Positions 7,894 to 16,218 of a stretch of 39,604 nucleotides of DNA are shown here, in pieces. The notes beneath the pieces are model-generated. The model did no database searches and was not told where the DNA came from. It saw only the letters and a list, made by a program, of their open reading frames with translations. The stretch's first letter is position 1; each line of letters starts with the position of its first letter. The position numbers were made by a program, and so were the translations under genes. The DNA lies in the IMG/VR virus record IMGVR_UViG_3300033149_002950, positions 1-39,604 of that record; one strand, 5' to 3'. This stretch comes from a virus.

Positions 7894-8475
7894 TTACAAA
7901 TATTTTTCTATTTCCTCACGCAATGCCTCGCGGGAACGAACGAGGTTCTCAGCACGCTCCCCCGGTTTATGCGTTGCGAAAACAGTTGCGAATTCATCAA
8001 TGAGGCTCTCATCCTCAGGCATCCTATTACCAGTATTCTTGGCATCAGCCACAAAACTATCTTTGAAGTACTCCTTCTTGACATTCTCCGGCTGATCATC
8101 CATGTTTTGATCTGAAGCTATATCTTCAAGCTCCACGAGATTAGGTGCTTTCTCAAGAGACTCAGCAAGTGAACCCATCATCTCATCAAGATTTTCGGCC
8201 CTCTCCAACTGGTCCTTATACATATCTACTTGCCAAGGCAGAATCTTACCCTTCTCGACGAACTTCTCCGTGAATTCATCGATCTTCTTGCGCTTTTCGG
8301 TACGATCACGCTCGGCAAGTTCCTCGACCTTTTCCTTATACTTAGCCTCCAGCTCATCACGGATTTTAAGAGCCTCCTCGCTCTGAGCCTGAAGAGCCTG
8401 TTCCTGCGCTTCGAGTTTAGCCTTCAGTGCATCACGTTCCGCTCTAAGCTGTTCAACTTCCTTTTCGTTATCCAT
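7894..8475 (-). CDS. scaffold protein from an internal in-frame start
   Basis: Inside the protease gene an ATG at 8475 (Met 236 of the long form) lies just behind GAGGGGGTG at ribosome-site distance, exactly where the protease domain ends and the coiled coil begins. It would give a 193-aa separate scaffold. Nested protease/scaffold genes are known in lambda (C/Nu3) and Mu (I/Z). The internal ribosome site is better than that of the full-length gene, consistent with the excess of scaffold needed. Confidence 0.65.
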   Translation of the reverse strand: MDNEKEVEQLRAERDALKAKLEAQEQALQAQSEEALKIRDELEAKYKEKVEELAERDRTEKRKKIDEFTEKFVEKGKILPWQVDMYKDQLERAENLDEMMGSLAESLEKAPNLVELEDIASDQNMDDQPENVKKEYFKDSFVADAKNTGNRMPEDESLIDEFATVFATHKPGERAENLVRSREALREEIEKYL

Positions 8476-9177
8476 CACTTCACCCCCTCGCTCGGGTATT
8501 ACGGTAATGCTGAATTTCACTGATTCAGAATCTCCAATCTCAACGCCAAACCGTTCCATTTCTGCTGTAGCATCGCTAAACAACATCTTATGGTAGTCGG
8601 CTATTGTATTGACTGCGGGATGTTCAGCACCTAAGAGTACAACTCCCGCGAGCAACCGGTCATATGTTTTGTTCTTGATCGTATCTTTCCAATTCTTGGC
8701 AATTTCAACAGACCACGAATTATAAAGCCCCGCCTTGAATAGTTCATATACCTTCTTGGGCATTCCCTTGATATCAGCCCATAGACGATTTCCTTCAGCC
8801 CTTAAATTATCAAGATAACCAACGCGAGGTTGGCCGGATAATATCTCTGTATTTCCCTCGTGTCCAAGAGCCACATATGGTATGATACGGCCCTTGAGCT
8901 CATTGAACGCCTCAACTAGTTTCTTTATCTGCTCAACGGTATATTTAATCTTACCACCTTTCCATGTACCTGCTTCGAATATAGGAACATTCTTGACTTC
9001 ATATGTTTTTATCTCTGAAAAATTATCTTCTACATTATCTCTTTCGCGCCATTGTGTATAACATATAGCGGCACGTTTTTCCTGATCTGGATATTCGTTT
9101 ACCATCACTTCATCACTCATACAACGCGAGATAAACTCTTTTTCTTCTTCACCTTCTTTTGGTTTTGGTATTGGCAT
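7894..9177 (-). CDS. head maturation protease / scaffold (Mu gpI-like)
   Basis: 427 aa from the ATG at 9177; AAGGAG lies eight bases upstream, whereas the ATG at 9183 is only two bases from it. The N-terminus carries an FISRCMSDE..EYPDQEKRAAICYTQW cassette seen in prophage head proteins. Residues about 50-210 form the protease, with LGHEGNTEILSGQPRVGYLD and an NSWSVEI segment that probably supply the catalytic His and Ser. From about residue 235 a long coiled coil (EVEQLRAERDALKAKLEAQE) is the scaffold. The enzyme should process scaffold, and perhaps the portal fusion, during maturation. Confidence 0.85.
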   Translation of the reverse strand: MPIPKPKEGEEEKEFISRCMSDEVMVNEYPDQEKRAAICYTQWRERDNVEDNFSEIKTYEVKNVPIFEAGTWKGGKIKYTVEQIKKLVEAFNELKGRIIPYVALGHEGNTEILSGQPRVGYLDNLRAEGNRLWADIKGMPKKVYELFKAGLYNSWSVEIAKNWKDTIKNKTYDRLLAGVVLLGAEHPAVNTIADYHKMLFSDATAEMERFGVEIGDSESVKFSITVIPERGGEVMDNEKEVEQLRAERDALKAKLEAQEQALQAQSEEALKIRDELEAKYKEKVEELAERDRTEKRKKIDEFTEKFVEKGKILPWQVDMYKDQLERAENLDEMMGSLAESLEKAPNLVELEDIASDQNMDDQPENVKKEYFKDSFVADAKNTGNRMPEDESLIDEFATVFATHKPGERAENLVRSREALREEIEKYL

Positions 9178-9179
9178 AA

Positions 9180-9260
9180 TCATTTCTCCTTCTTCTTTTC
9201 CTCGACTATTCTTATAAAATCGAGATTCCTATCACCAAATCGTTTAATCCATTGCCTCAT
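9180..9260 (-). CDS. possible 26-aa coupling peptide
   Basis: ATG at 9260 overlaps the portal TGA as ATGA, and its own TGA overlaps the ATG at 9183. The peptide is basic at the start (MRQWIKRFGDR) and ends in EEKKKEK, where the AAGGAG of the protease gene is encoded. It may be only a translational relay that delivers ribosomes to the protease start. No known function, and a chance ORF is possible. Confidence 0.3.
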   Translation of the reverse strand: MRQWIKRFGDRNLDFIRIVEEKKKEK

Positions 9261-12127
9261 ACTGCAACCTCTACTAATTTCATTAGCGTGAAATAGGCTT
9301 TATTTTTGAATCCAGTTTCTTCATGTATATATTCCCCGGTAGCATTCTCTATTATATCGACAACCCTATATTTTCTCCCCTCGCGCATTATTACTTCAGC
9401 TTCCTCGGCCCCAAATATCGGTTCCATATCTACTGCCGTGAATTGTTTTATCTCAAATACAATATTGTTTCCTTCTTCACCATAACTTGCAAATTCATAT
9501 GCAACCTCTGGCTTTTTTGAAGCACTAGACATAGCACGCCACTGAAGCTCTTTTGAATCGACCAATTTGGTATAATCTTCATATGACAAATTATATAGAC
9601 CACGATAAATAGTACCTTGATATTGTCCATCCTTCTCTAATGCACTGATCATACTCTCTGTAATATCCTTTGTTTGTTTATATAATTCCTTTGAATATTT
9701 TTTAATAAATTCATTTTTACTCAATCTTTGGAAATCTCTTATTTTACTATATCCAGAACTCTGCCAATATTTTGCTACCTTTATTTCCTTCGGCGTCAAA
9801 TTCTTCAACCATTCCTCTGGTGCCACTTTTTGTGGCCCAATTACTACCTTAGATATTTTAGTGCTCACCCTCGGCTTTCGACCCCCTGGCCCAAACTGTT
9901 GTTTGGTACCAGGGGGAATCCCATCTATTTCAAACTCCTCGCCACGTACAATCGGAATAACAAGCGTTCGACATTGATAATGCCACGGGGGCCAACCGAA
10001 AGAATCCAACTCCTCTTTCGATAATACTTTCCCATCCATGCTCATACATAAATCTGTCGTATTATCATCAAGAACAGCACTCACCTGATATGCTTCGATA
10101 TAATCAATTACATCAGGATCGATAAAACTTGCTCTACGCCCCTCGTTATATGCTTCCGAAAGATTCGTTCGGACAATATTCTCCACTCTATATGGAGCAC
10201 TCAATTTGCCGTTTCTTATTTCACCAGTCTGTATATATCCATCGAATATGCGCCTTATCTCGGCCTGAGAATATGCAATATCACCTTTCTGTAGACCACG
10301 CAATATGGCCGCTTTCGATTCGGCCAGTATTTTTTCTTTTTCAATACCCGCTATGAGGAATGCTTTATTTCTATAATTTGCTATTTCAGCCGGTTTGATT
10401 CCAATCCCCTTGGACTTGAAATGTTTGATCGCCTCGCGTGGGGGAACCGGCTCAAGCAAAATATCCGCGAAACGATCCACAGCAAATTTATCCGCGAGAG
10501 TGTCCTTCACCTCGCGCCATCCCTCATAGCGGGCATTCAAATATGACGTGACTAATGCATTCACTAATAGTTCTTTTACCTTCGAAACCTTCGGTAGCCT
10601 GAGTTTCCAGATTGCCTTATTGTTTTTCTCCTCTATCCATTTCCGCGCCAGTTTAAGTACCGCATCCCTCTGCAATATCGCAATCTCACTCCATTCATTT
10701 ATCGTCGCTTCTTCCAACGCATCCCATGCATCTACTATTTCAGAGAAATTTACCTTCGCTTCATAATCAGTAAAAGCGCGCATTGTAAAATGATCGGCAT
10801 TTTTTTCTATCTCATTCTGGGGGACCTCAGATCGAGGAATCATAACCTTCTTTTTTGAAGATTCTACCTCAGAACTTTTATACTGCGGAGCATTGAGCAT
10901 CTTATGTACCCATTCCCTTGTCTCATCTGTGGGGACTGTAACCCCCTTCTCGATCGCCGTATAATAACTGGCAAGAATTTCAAGCCTATCTTCCATTGTG
11001 AGAGGCTCAAAATTAAATCTCGGTGCCGAATATTGCGCGCCGAAATTCATGGCAACAAGAGGTTCTATCACTTGTTCACCTATTACACGCTGCAGATCTT
11101 CACCCATCGCACGAAGAACCCAAAGAAAAACATCGAAATGTTTCTTCCCAAGCGCATAACTTCCGGTGGGCTTCGCGCTAATTCCAAGCAGATCAGGAAT
11201 GAGAACAGAACGAGCCATCTTGATATCAAACGAATCAATAGAATCCCTATAAACCGACCCTCCAACGCCATTGCTCTCGAACACACTTATATCAACCGTA
11301 TTGGGTATCATTATTGATGTCTTACCACTTATATGGTCAATAATATCCTTGAGATTGCTCCTTTGCTTATCATCAAGATGTTCATGTTTGGCGACAACAA
11401 ATCCGCCAGCTAAACGCTCCAGAAATATCAACCAGAAACGCAGACCATATTTTTTACCTATATACCACTTATAAGCTTTTGTTATATCAGATTTGCCATA
11501 TGGATTTCCCCATTGAGAGTTGTTCACATAATGAACGAATTTATCACGCGGCAGTTTTTTTCTAAAACTCGATGTCGTAGAATTTATAATTCCATAGGCA
11601 GCGACACGTTTACCTTGATCGAGTTCAAATTCATAATGATGGGGGTTCTGAGGAATGAAATCACAATAAGCATATTTGCCCTTCCATTTCCCAAAGTCGA
11701 TATATTTGAGAACCTTTTCAGACAATGAAAAACCATATGGTAATGCCGAATATGTATGTCTCAAGAAATCTCTGATGCCGGTATAAGGATAATCAAATAA
11801 CGCCCACCGAATAAATTCGGCTATTCTCATATCTTCATTGCTATCAGATACCGGCTCTATAACCGGGGGCGTAGCAAGCCGGGCGTTTATTTTCATGTTT
11901 ATATATGAACCGAGTGCATCATCATTTAGCATTTCATCAATGATATCTAATGTCTTATTATTAATAAGATCGTCAGGGTTGGTAAGGATACCGTCCAATA
12001 TAGCATCATCAGCCCATGCACCCAATGCCATTTCAGTATCGATATGTTGTTTGTCTTTCTCGGCAATGGCAGCACTTCTTGCCGCACCCCCTAATTTCTC
12101 ACGAAATGTTTGTATGATATTAAGCAT
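9257..12127 (-). CDS. portal-MuF fusion with C-terminal ADP-ribosyltransferase-like domain
   Basis: 956 aa, ATG at 12127 overlapping the TerL stop. Residues about 1-480 are a Mu gp29/DUF935-type portal (YKWYIGKKYGLRFWLIFLER; RSVLIPDLLGISAKPTGSYA). Residues about 590-730 are a MuF minor-head domain: VRTNLSEAYNEGRR, then SAVLDDNTTDLC at 683-694 and HYQCRTLVIPI at 716-726. From about 790 the pattern of an ADP-ribosyltransferase follows: R842 in GTIYRG, an MSSASKKPEVAYEFA serine segment at 866-880, and E909-A-E911 in EAEVIMREGRKYRVV as the E-x-E motif. Portal and MuF are usually separate genes. ART tails occur on MuF polymorphic proteins, and T4 Alt is an injected virion ART. No frameshift is visible. 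Confidence 0.87.
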   Translation of the reverse strand: MLNIIQTFREKLGGAARSAAIAEKDKQHIDTEMALGAWADDAILDGILTNPDDLINNKTLDIIDEMLNDDALGSYINMKINARLATPPVIEPVSDSNEDMRIAEFIRWALFDYPYTGIRDFLRHTYSALPYGFSLSEKVLKYIDFGKWKGKYAYCDFIPQNPHHYEFELDQGKRVAAYGIINSTTSSFRKKLPRDKFVHYVNNSQWGNPYGKSDITKAYKWYIGKKYGLRFWLIFLERLAGGFVVAKHEHLDDKQRSNLKDIIDHISGKTSIMIPNTVDISVFESNGVGGSVYRDSIDSFDIKMARSVLIPDLLGISAKPTGSYALGKKHFDVFLWVLRAMGEDLQRVIGEQVIEPLVAMNFGAQYSAPRFNFEPLTMEDRLEILASYYTAIEKGVTVPTDETREWVHKMLNAPQYKSSEVESSKKKVMIPRSEVPQNEIEKNADHFTMRAFTDYEAKVNFSEIVDAWDALEEATINEWSEIAILQRDAVLKLARKWIEEKNNKAIWKLRLPKVSKVKELLVNALVTSYLNARYEGWREVKDTLADKFAVDRFADILLEPVPPREAIKHFKSKGIGIKPAEIANYRNKAFLIAGIEKEKILAESKAAILRGLQKGDIAYSQAEIRRIFDGYIQTGEIRNGKLSAPYRVENIVRTNLSEAYNEGRRASFIDPDVIDYIEAYQVSAVLDDNTTDLCMSMDGKVLSKEELDSFGWPPWHYQCRTLVIPIVRGEEFEIDGIPPGTKQQFGPGGRKPRVSTKISKVVIGPQKVAPEEWLKNLTPKEIKVAKYWQSSGYSKIRDFQRLSKNEFIKKYSKELYKQTKDITESMISALEKDGQYQGTIYRGLYNLSYEDYTKLVDSKELQWRAMSSASKKPEVAYEFASYGEEGNNIVFEIKQFTAVDMEPIFGAEEAEVIMREGRKYRVVDIIENATGEYIHEETGFKNKAYFTLMKLVEVAV

Positions 12128-13706
12128 TTATTACATCCCTCATAAATTCCTCATGCCCGCCAGCTATCTCATCAAGTATGGGATTATCTTCTTGAGCAAT
12201 CATGCTCGATCCAGTATAAACAACATATGTAGCCAGCGATGCATATTGATCTATTACATGACATGCTAGTGCCTGAGATATGGCAACATCAGCATGATGC
12301 TTTTCCTTCCGCGGCACATAATATATCACGCGTCCCGATTCCCCGATTTTCTTCTTGATACTATGAATCTGTAATTGCCTGTCTTTATCATATACGAGTT
12401 TTATTTTTCCATTCTCAAATCTGCGAGCATAATTGTCTAATATTCCTTTTCGACTATAATATTCGAGATTGACCGCAATGATGCGTCCCGGATATCTACG
12501 TTCAAGAGATCGGGCCATCTGCGCACCGGGCCCCCCCTCATCAATCGCCATTATAAGCTGGGGGATCGCTTGCATGATCTTATCAATATATTTCTCCTGG
12601 TCCTCAAGCTCCCTGCGATTGATTGACTCCCTATAAGCTTCTATAGGCATATCCGTTGCTTTATCATACCCGAATATCGTTAGCTCGGAGGTATTGGACC
12701 TGTGCCCTACGTCATAACCCGCAACGAGAGAGAGATGATTGTCGAACGCCCACGGGAGCAGTTCTCTTAAAGAATCGAAAAATGTATGTTCATAATCATC
12801 ACTTGCCCGTAAAATCAGGTCCCAATCAATGAGAGCTGAACCTTCCCGCATTGAATATAATTCATACTCCTGACGAAAATCTTCCAGCGGCATCATGGCA
12901 AATGCAAGTTGTAATCTCTCTGACCCGAAACGTTTCACCCGATCAATCGTCTTCATCTTAGGTGCTTCGACCCGAGCAACCTCGGCTGTTTTCAGTTTTG
13001 TACCCTCCGACCTATTCAGCAACCAGGGAACCTGCCACCAGTACAATTCTTTGAAAACGATATGTTCCTTTAGAAGAGCAGCCTCTTTCTCACCAAAAAC
13101 CTTACCCAAATCAAGATTGAACATATCAAAGAATGGCCCGTGATCACGATGCACCGAACCACCGATAATCACCTTCGAATTACCCTGTACAATATTCGGG
13201 ATCGCAGCATCCAACGTTGCTTGTAAATCCAAAATATGATCTGCCTCATCAATGATAATAATCAAATTTCTGCCAGGCATACCACGAGGATGGAAGGTAG
13301 CTACAATCTCAGAATACTGACTCTTGCTATGTTGAAATGCTATCGTAGTTCGATTGTCCTTACCAGCAACTACAGGCAACCTGGCCTGCGGATGTATCTG
13401 ATAATAAAATTTCTTGCATTCCTCGATCTTCTTGTATGCATCAGCCAGATTCATCGATACGAAATATACCGACATATCAGGCTGCAAATGACATGCAGCA
13501 ACGGCACCACGAGTAAGCGCATGACTCCATCCACAACGCCGGGACTTACGCTTACCATATATCAACGTCTTATCCAAAAAAATATTCACATCCTCTTCCT
13601 GCTCGGGATAAAATCGGGCATCACGAGGATCAAGAACCACACCACGACACCAACCAGCCGGCTTGCGTAATGTCTCCAATATCTTCTTGCTAAGCTTCTG
13701 GCTCAA
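12120..13706 (-). CDS. terminase large subunit (Mu gp28-like)
   Basis: 528 aa, TTG start at 13706 four bases after the previous stop; no better in-frame start lies upstream because a TGA precedes it. The ATPase domain shows a divergent Walker A, RRCGWSHALTRG at about 56-67, and Walker B LIIIIDEADHI with the acidic pair at 153-154. The RNase H-like nuclease has D332 in VAGYDVGHRS, D389 in MAIDEGGPGA and D473 in HADVAIS. It drives ATP-dependent packaging through the portal encoded next. Confidence 0.9.
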   Translation of the reverse strand: MSQKLSKKILETLRKPAGWCRGVVLDPRDARFYPEQEEDVNIFLDKTLIYGKRKSRRCGWSHALTRGAVAACHLQPDMSVYFVSMNLADAYKKIEECKKFYYQIHPQARLPVVAGKDNRTTIAFQHSKSQYSEIVATFHPRGMPGRNLIIIIDEADHILDLQATLDAAIPNIVQGNSKVIIGGSVHRDHGPFFDMFNLDLGKVFGEKEAALLKEHIVFKELYWWQVPWLLNRSEGTKLKTAEVARVEAPKMKTIDRVKRFGSERLQLAFAMMPLEDFRQEYELYSMREGSALIDWDLILRASDDYEHTFFDSLRELLPWAFDNHLSLVAGYDVGHRSNTSELTIFGYDKATDMPIEAYRESINRRELEDQEKYIDKIMQAIPQLIMAIDEGGPGAQMARSLERRYPGRIIAVNLEYYSRKGILDNYARRFENGKIKLVYDKDRQLQIHSIKKKIGESGRVIYYVPRKEKHHADVAISQALACHVIDQYASLATYVVYTGSSMIAQEDNPILDEIAGGHEEFMRDVINA

Positions 13707-13709
13707 TGA

Positions 13710-14456
13710 TCAATCTTTCTTGTACCACGCCCAAAGCTCCACCGTACCAGCAGTCCCGCCATTCGGCACTATACGAACCATAACCGAATCACCAAATACC
13801 ATTGCACCCTGACTGCCTATATCAGCATCAGCCTGAAACGCAATACATAACCGCTCAACCACTGCTCCATCCAAAATGTCAATGGCCTGACTGACCCGCG
13901 TTCCATCCTCCAAAATAAACAGCGGGATCCACCGCCCATCCAATACCGTATTAAAAAACAGCTGCGGACTGCCTCCACTATTCGTCACACCACTGCCACG
14001 CGAGATGAGATGTATATACCCTCCATCACTCTCACCCCATCCAGTCGATATCAATGCCGTATCATTCGCCGTCACCGACTCACCATCATAGACCTTGACC
14101 AGAGACCAAGACGGAATAGCATATCCCCCACTGTACGGAGCAGAACGTACTCCTGGGGGACCCAACTGAACCGTCGCACGTGTCTCAATCGGACGCACAA
14201 TGTTGATCGAATCCACCTCACCCCAATACGGATATGGCTGGCCCCGACGTACCAACACAGAATCCAACCTCACCCCATCCAAATACGTCTGCAACGACGC
14301 ATCCGCATCATGTGCAATTACCATAATCGCAGTACGCGACGGAGATAACGCCTGACCCCACGTGGTCACACCCGCAGGTACATCATACGCCGTCGTCGCC
14401 GCAAACAACCAGCCAAACCAGATAACCAGTATGAAAAATACCAATATACAACGCAT
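13710..14456 (-). CDS. predicted secreted protein between TerS and TerL
   Basis: 248 aa from the ATG at 14456, chosen for GTAGGGAGG just upstream. The longer open frame continues into repeat-rich DNA and is not convincing. A textbook signal peptide (MRCILVFFILVIWFGWLFA, cleavage likely near FAATT) is followed by an all-beta, Gly/Ser/Asp-rich domain with no Cys-rich motif and no membrane anchor. Not recognised. A secreted protein inside the terminase operon is unusual and suggests a cargo gene. By eye it looks more GC-rich than the portal gene, which would fit separate acquisition with the GC-rich block upstream. A host-surface role is speculation. Confidence 0.65.
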   Translation of the reverse strand: MRCILVFFILVIWFGWLFAATTAYDVPAGVTTWGQALSPSRTAIMVIAHDADASLQTYLDGVRLDSVLVRRGQPYPYWGEVDSINIVRPIETRATVQLGPPGVRSAPYSGGYAIPSWSLVKVYDGESVTANDTALISTGWGESDGGYIHLISRGSGVTNSGGSPQLFFNTVLDGRWIPLFILEDGTRVSQAIDILDGAVVERLCIAFQADADIGSQGAMVFGDSVMVRIVPNGGTAGTVELWAWYKKD

Positions 14457-14555
14457 AAACGCCTCCCTACTCCATCGAAATTTGATGAAAAAATATGGGG
14501 GTACTACACGGGCGAAAAGAGGTACCCCCCTCTGTGATTTTCGCGCGTGGGCCTT

Positions 14556-14750
14556 CGATCCCCCGATCCCCGGGGTCCCCGAGCCGCATAATTCATTGAT
14601 ACAATGCGCGTTGCCCGGGCCTTCGGCCCCCGGTGAAGGATGTCGCGATCTGCGATCCCCTGGGGGTCCCGATGTCGCGATCTCGGGTCCACCGGGGCCC
14701 CCAGCCCCCCGAGACGTGCACGCAGCTCGATCCACGATCCCCGATCCCCC
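14556..14750. repeat. CGATCCCC iteron-like array
   Basis: Exact CGATCCCC copies start at 14556, 14564, 14653, 14735 and 14742, with a CGATCCA variant at 14728. Two are back to back and three form a 7-bp tandem. A 13-bp repeat GATGTCGCGATCT occurs at 14639-14651 and 14671-14683. Hairpin-forming GGGCC/GGCCC lies between. Such clustering suggests a multimeric DNA-binding protein; the adjacent TerS candidate with its HTH is the obvious partner. Confidence 0.65.
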
Positions 14751-14847
14751 CACCAGCAATAACTCAATTAACGAGATATGGCTAAAATCCTTACGCGTAC
14801 AAATATGGCGCATAAAATATATTATGTTAACCAGAGCACTTACTACG

Positions 14848-14861
14848 TTGTTATATAACAA
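14848..14861. repeat. 14-bp perfect palindrome in AT-rich spacer
   Basis: TTGTTATATAACAA reads the same on both strands. GTTAAC motifs lie close on both sides (near 14825 and 14862). It sits about 70 bases past the TerS-candidate stop. It could be an operator or part of an unwinding element; nothing in the sequence decides this. Confidence 0.5.
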
Positions 14862-14931
14862 GTTAACCCTAATTCGCCATATCGTATAAAATTGTAACAA
14901 TATCCCGATAATTACGTTATGCCTCGCGCTG

Positions 14932-15516
14932 CTATTCAAGGTCTCCAGCCTCCCCGAGCTCCTCGAACTCTGCATCTACGGCCCCCAGGTCCCGGCTACG
15001 TAGTTGGTCATACAGATCGCGCTGTTGCTTGTACAGTTCCCCGGGGACTGTGACTACCAAACGTTCAGCCTCAGCCAGTTGCTTGACCATCAGCGGTGTA
15101 ACCTGTTGCACGAACCCCCCATGTAGCATTCTATCATACACCATCTCCTTTGCTTTGCCGACTAAGGTAAGTGTTTTCAAAAATGCCTGCTCTATGTTGT
15201 AATCCCGGACCGCCTTCAGCCTCTCCCTCACTTCAGCGACCTGCTCATCTATAGGCTTCGAGGGTACACTATTCCTCCCTGTTTCTCCTATAGTACAATA
15301 CTTGTTTACGGTAGCCCAACATAGACCTAGTTCATTGGCGATAGCTAGTTTATTCCATCCTAGAGCTCTTAATCTAAATATCTCTTGTATTTTCTCTGGA
15401 GATATTTTCTTCCCGGAATTACGGTACTTGGTAAGGCCGTACTTCTTATCGTTTACTTTATCTCTACTCTTATTATTACTAGTATTAGAAGATGATCTAG
15501 TTTCGGTATTACCCAT
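14932..15516 (-). CDS. terminase small subunit candidate (HTH)
   Basis: 194 aa, ATG at 15516; only a distant GGGGG precedes it. A Ser/Asn-rich start is followed by a helix-turn-helix (KIQEIFRLRALGWNKLAIAN then ELGLCWATVNKYC, about 40-73). A long helical region (DEQVAEVRERLKAVRDYNIE..) could oligomerise, and the tail is acidic (EFEELGEAGDLE). That plan, and the location two genes before TerL, fit a small terminase that binds the packaging site and hands DNA to TerL. A transcription regulator is the main alternative. Confidence 0.65.
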   Translation of the reverse strand: MGNTETRSSSNTSNNKSRDKVNDKKYGLTKYRNSGKKISPEKIQEIFRLRALGWNKLAIANELGLCWATVNKYCTIGETGRNSVPSKPIDEQVAEVRERLKAVRDYNIEQAFLKTLTLVGKAKEMVYDRMLHGGFVQQVTPLMVKQLAEAERLVVTVPGELYKQQRDLYDQLRSRDLGAVDAEFEELGEAGDLE

Positions 15517-15526
15517 AGTTTATTAT

Positions 15527-15745
15527 TTACTCAGCCCCCTCTAGTTTACGTATTTTGTAGTTCCCATCCCCGTAATATATCTTGGGTTTATATAGGTTAT
15601 TACGAATCAGGTTATTTTCTGGATATCTCCCGCCTCTATGAATTTCTTGTTCGTATAGGATCCGCAGTTCTTGTTTGAGAGCAATGAATATTTCCCAGCC
15701 TTCATCTCCTTTGAGATTTTTGTTGCTTTTTGCTGTATCATTCAT
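15527..15745 (-). CDS. small hypothetical protein, first gene after the late promoter
   Basis: 72 aa from the ATG at 15745 with AAAGGAG upstream. Not recognised; helical N-terminal half (WEIFIALKQELRILYEQE) and a basic, Tyr-rich C-terminus. Its start is 20 bases after the -10 box of a strong promoter, so it opens the packaging operon. A small regulator or packaging accessory is possible. Confidence 0.65.
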   Translation of the reverse strand: MNDTAKSNKNLKGDEGWEIFIALKQELRILYEQEIHRGGRYPENNLIRNNLYKPKIYYGDGNYKIRKLEGAE

Positions 15746-15764
15746 CACTCTCCTTTCCCCTTAA

Positions 15765-15794
15765 GTTATACCATAGATATCTTAATTTTGTCAA
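15765..15794 (-). promoter_or_regulatory. strong sigma70-type promoter
   Basis: Minus strand: TTGACA (15794-15789), 18-base spacer, TATAAC (15770-15765), with an extended -10 TGG immediately upstream. It lies in the 150-bp gene-free gap before the 72-aa gene and the terminase operon. It is the closest match to consensus I found in the window, suggesting the main promoter for packaging and head genes. Confidence 0.8.
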
Positions 15795-15898
15795 GTGCAA
15801 AGTGGTAATTTATTCCCATTATCGGGGTATGTTTAATTGAAACTGTTTGAGAATAGGCAGGATATGTAGATTTATTTTTTATGAAAATTATATCGGAA

Positions 15899-16033
15899 TT
15901 ATCGTTCTTTATCTTTCATTGGGATTGGTTTTTTATCTTCTTCGAGTGCTTTCTTTTTGATGTCGCTCCATGATGCATAGGTTTGGGTTGTGGTGAGTAA
16001 GATTATCAATAGGCAGATTACTAGTCGCTTCAT
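15899..16033 (-). CDS. 44-aa predicted secreted peptide
   Basis: ATG at 16033 overlaps the upstream TGA as ATGA and is preceded by AAGGGATCAA. The first 20 residues (MKRLVICLLIILLTTTQTYA) are a clear signal peptide with an A-x-A-like cleavage site, followed by a short charged tail (SWSDIKKKALEEDKK). Too short for most gene callers. Function unknown; it is the last gene before the late promoter. A short exported or periplasmic effector is possible. Confidence 0.65.
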   Translation of the reverse strand: MKRLVICLLIILLTTTQTYASWSDIKKKALEEDKKPIPMKDKER

Positions 16034-16218
16034 TTGATCCCTTCACTCCTTTTTATTTCATTGAGTTTGTCATATAGCTCGGTGTTATCATGTAGGGTCA
16101 ATAATAGCTTTACTGGTTTATCAGCTTCTATCTGCAACACATGCTTTTTATCTGGCAGGCTCATCCAATACCGAGTATAATCGCTTGTATAAAATAGAGT
16201 TAATTTTTCGTCGTTCAT
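16030..16218 (-). CDS. small hypothetical protein
   Basis: 62 aa, ATG at 16218 overlapping the preceding stop (ATGA), with a GGAG site. Not recognised. A mixed beta segment (TLFYTSDYTRYWMSL) is followed by a charged helix. Part of a chain of three tiny, translationally coupled genes after the replication gene. Confidence 0.6.
   Translation of the reverse strand: MNDEKLTLFYTSDYTRYWMSLPDKKHVLQIEADKPVKLLLTLHDNTELYDKLNEIKRSEGIK

Larger units (their letters stand above)
14457..14931. other. 475-bp gene-free region with GC-rich and AT-rich halves
   Basis: No convincing gene on either strand; the open frames here translate to low-complexity Arg/Gly/Pro strings. The left half (about 14500-14760) is very GC-rich and repetitive. 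The right half (14761-14931) is AT-rich, with a 14-bp palindrome at 14848-14861 and an 8-bp inverted pair ATATGGCG (14803-14810) / CGCCATAT (14875-14882). Lying between TerS and TerL-side genes, it is a candidate packaging or replication site. Confidence 0.6.

Noticed and set aside
14362-14889. Long plus-strand open frame and an opposing minus frame (14504-14767)
   Set aside because: Both translate GC-rich repeats into Arg/Gly/Pro strings, have no ribosome site and overlap the iteron array and the signal-peptide gene.
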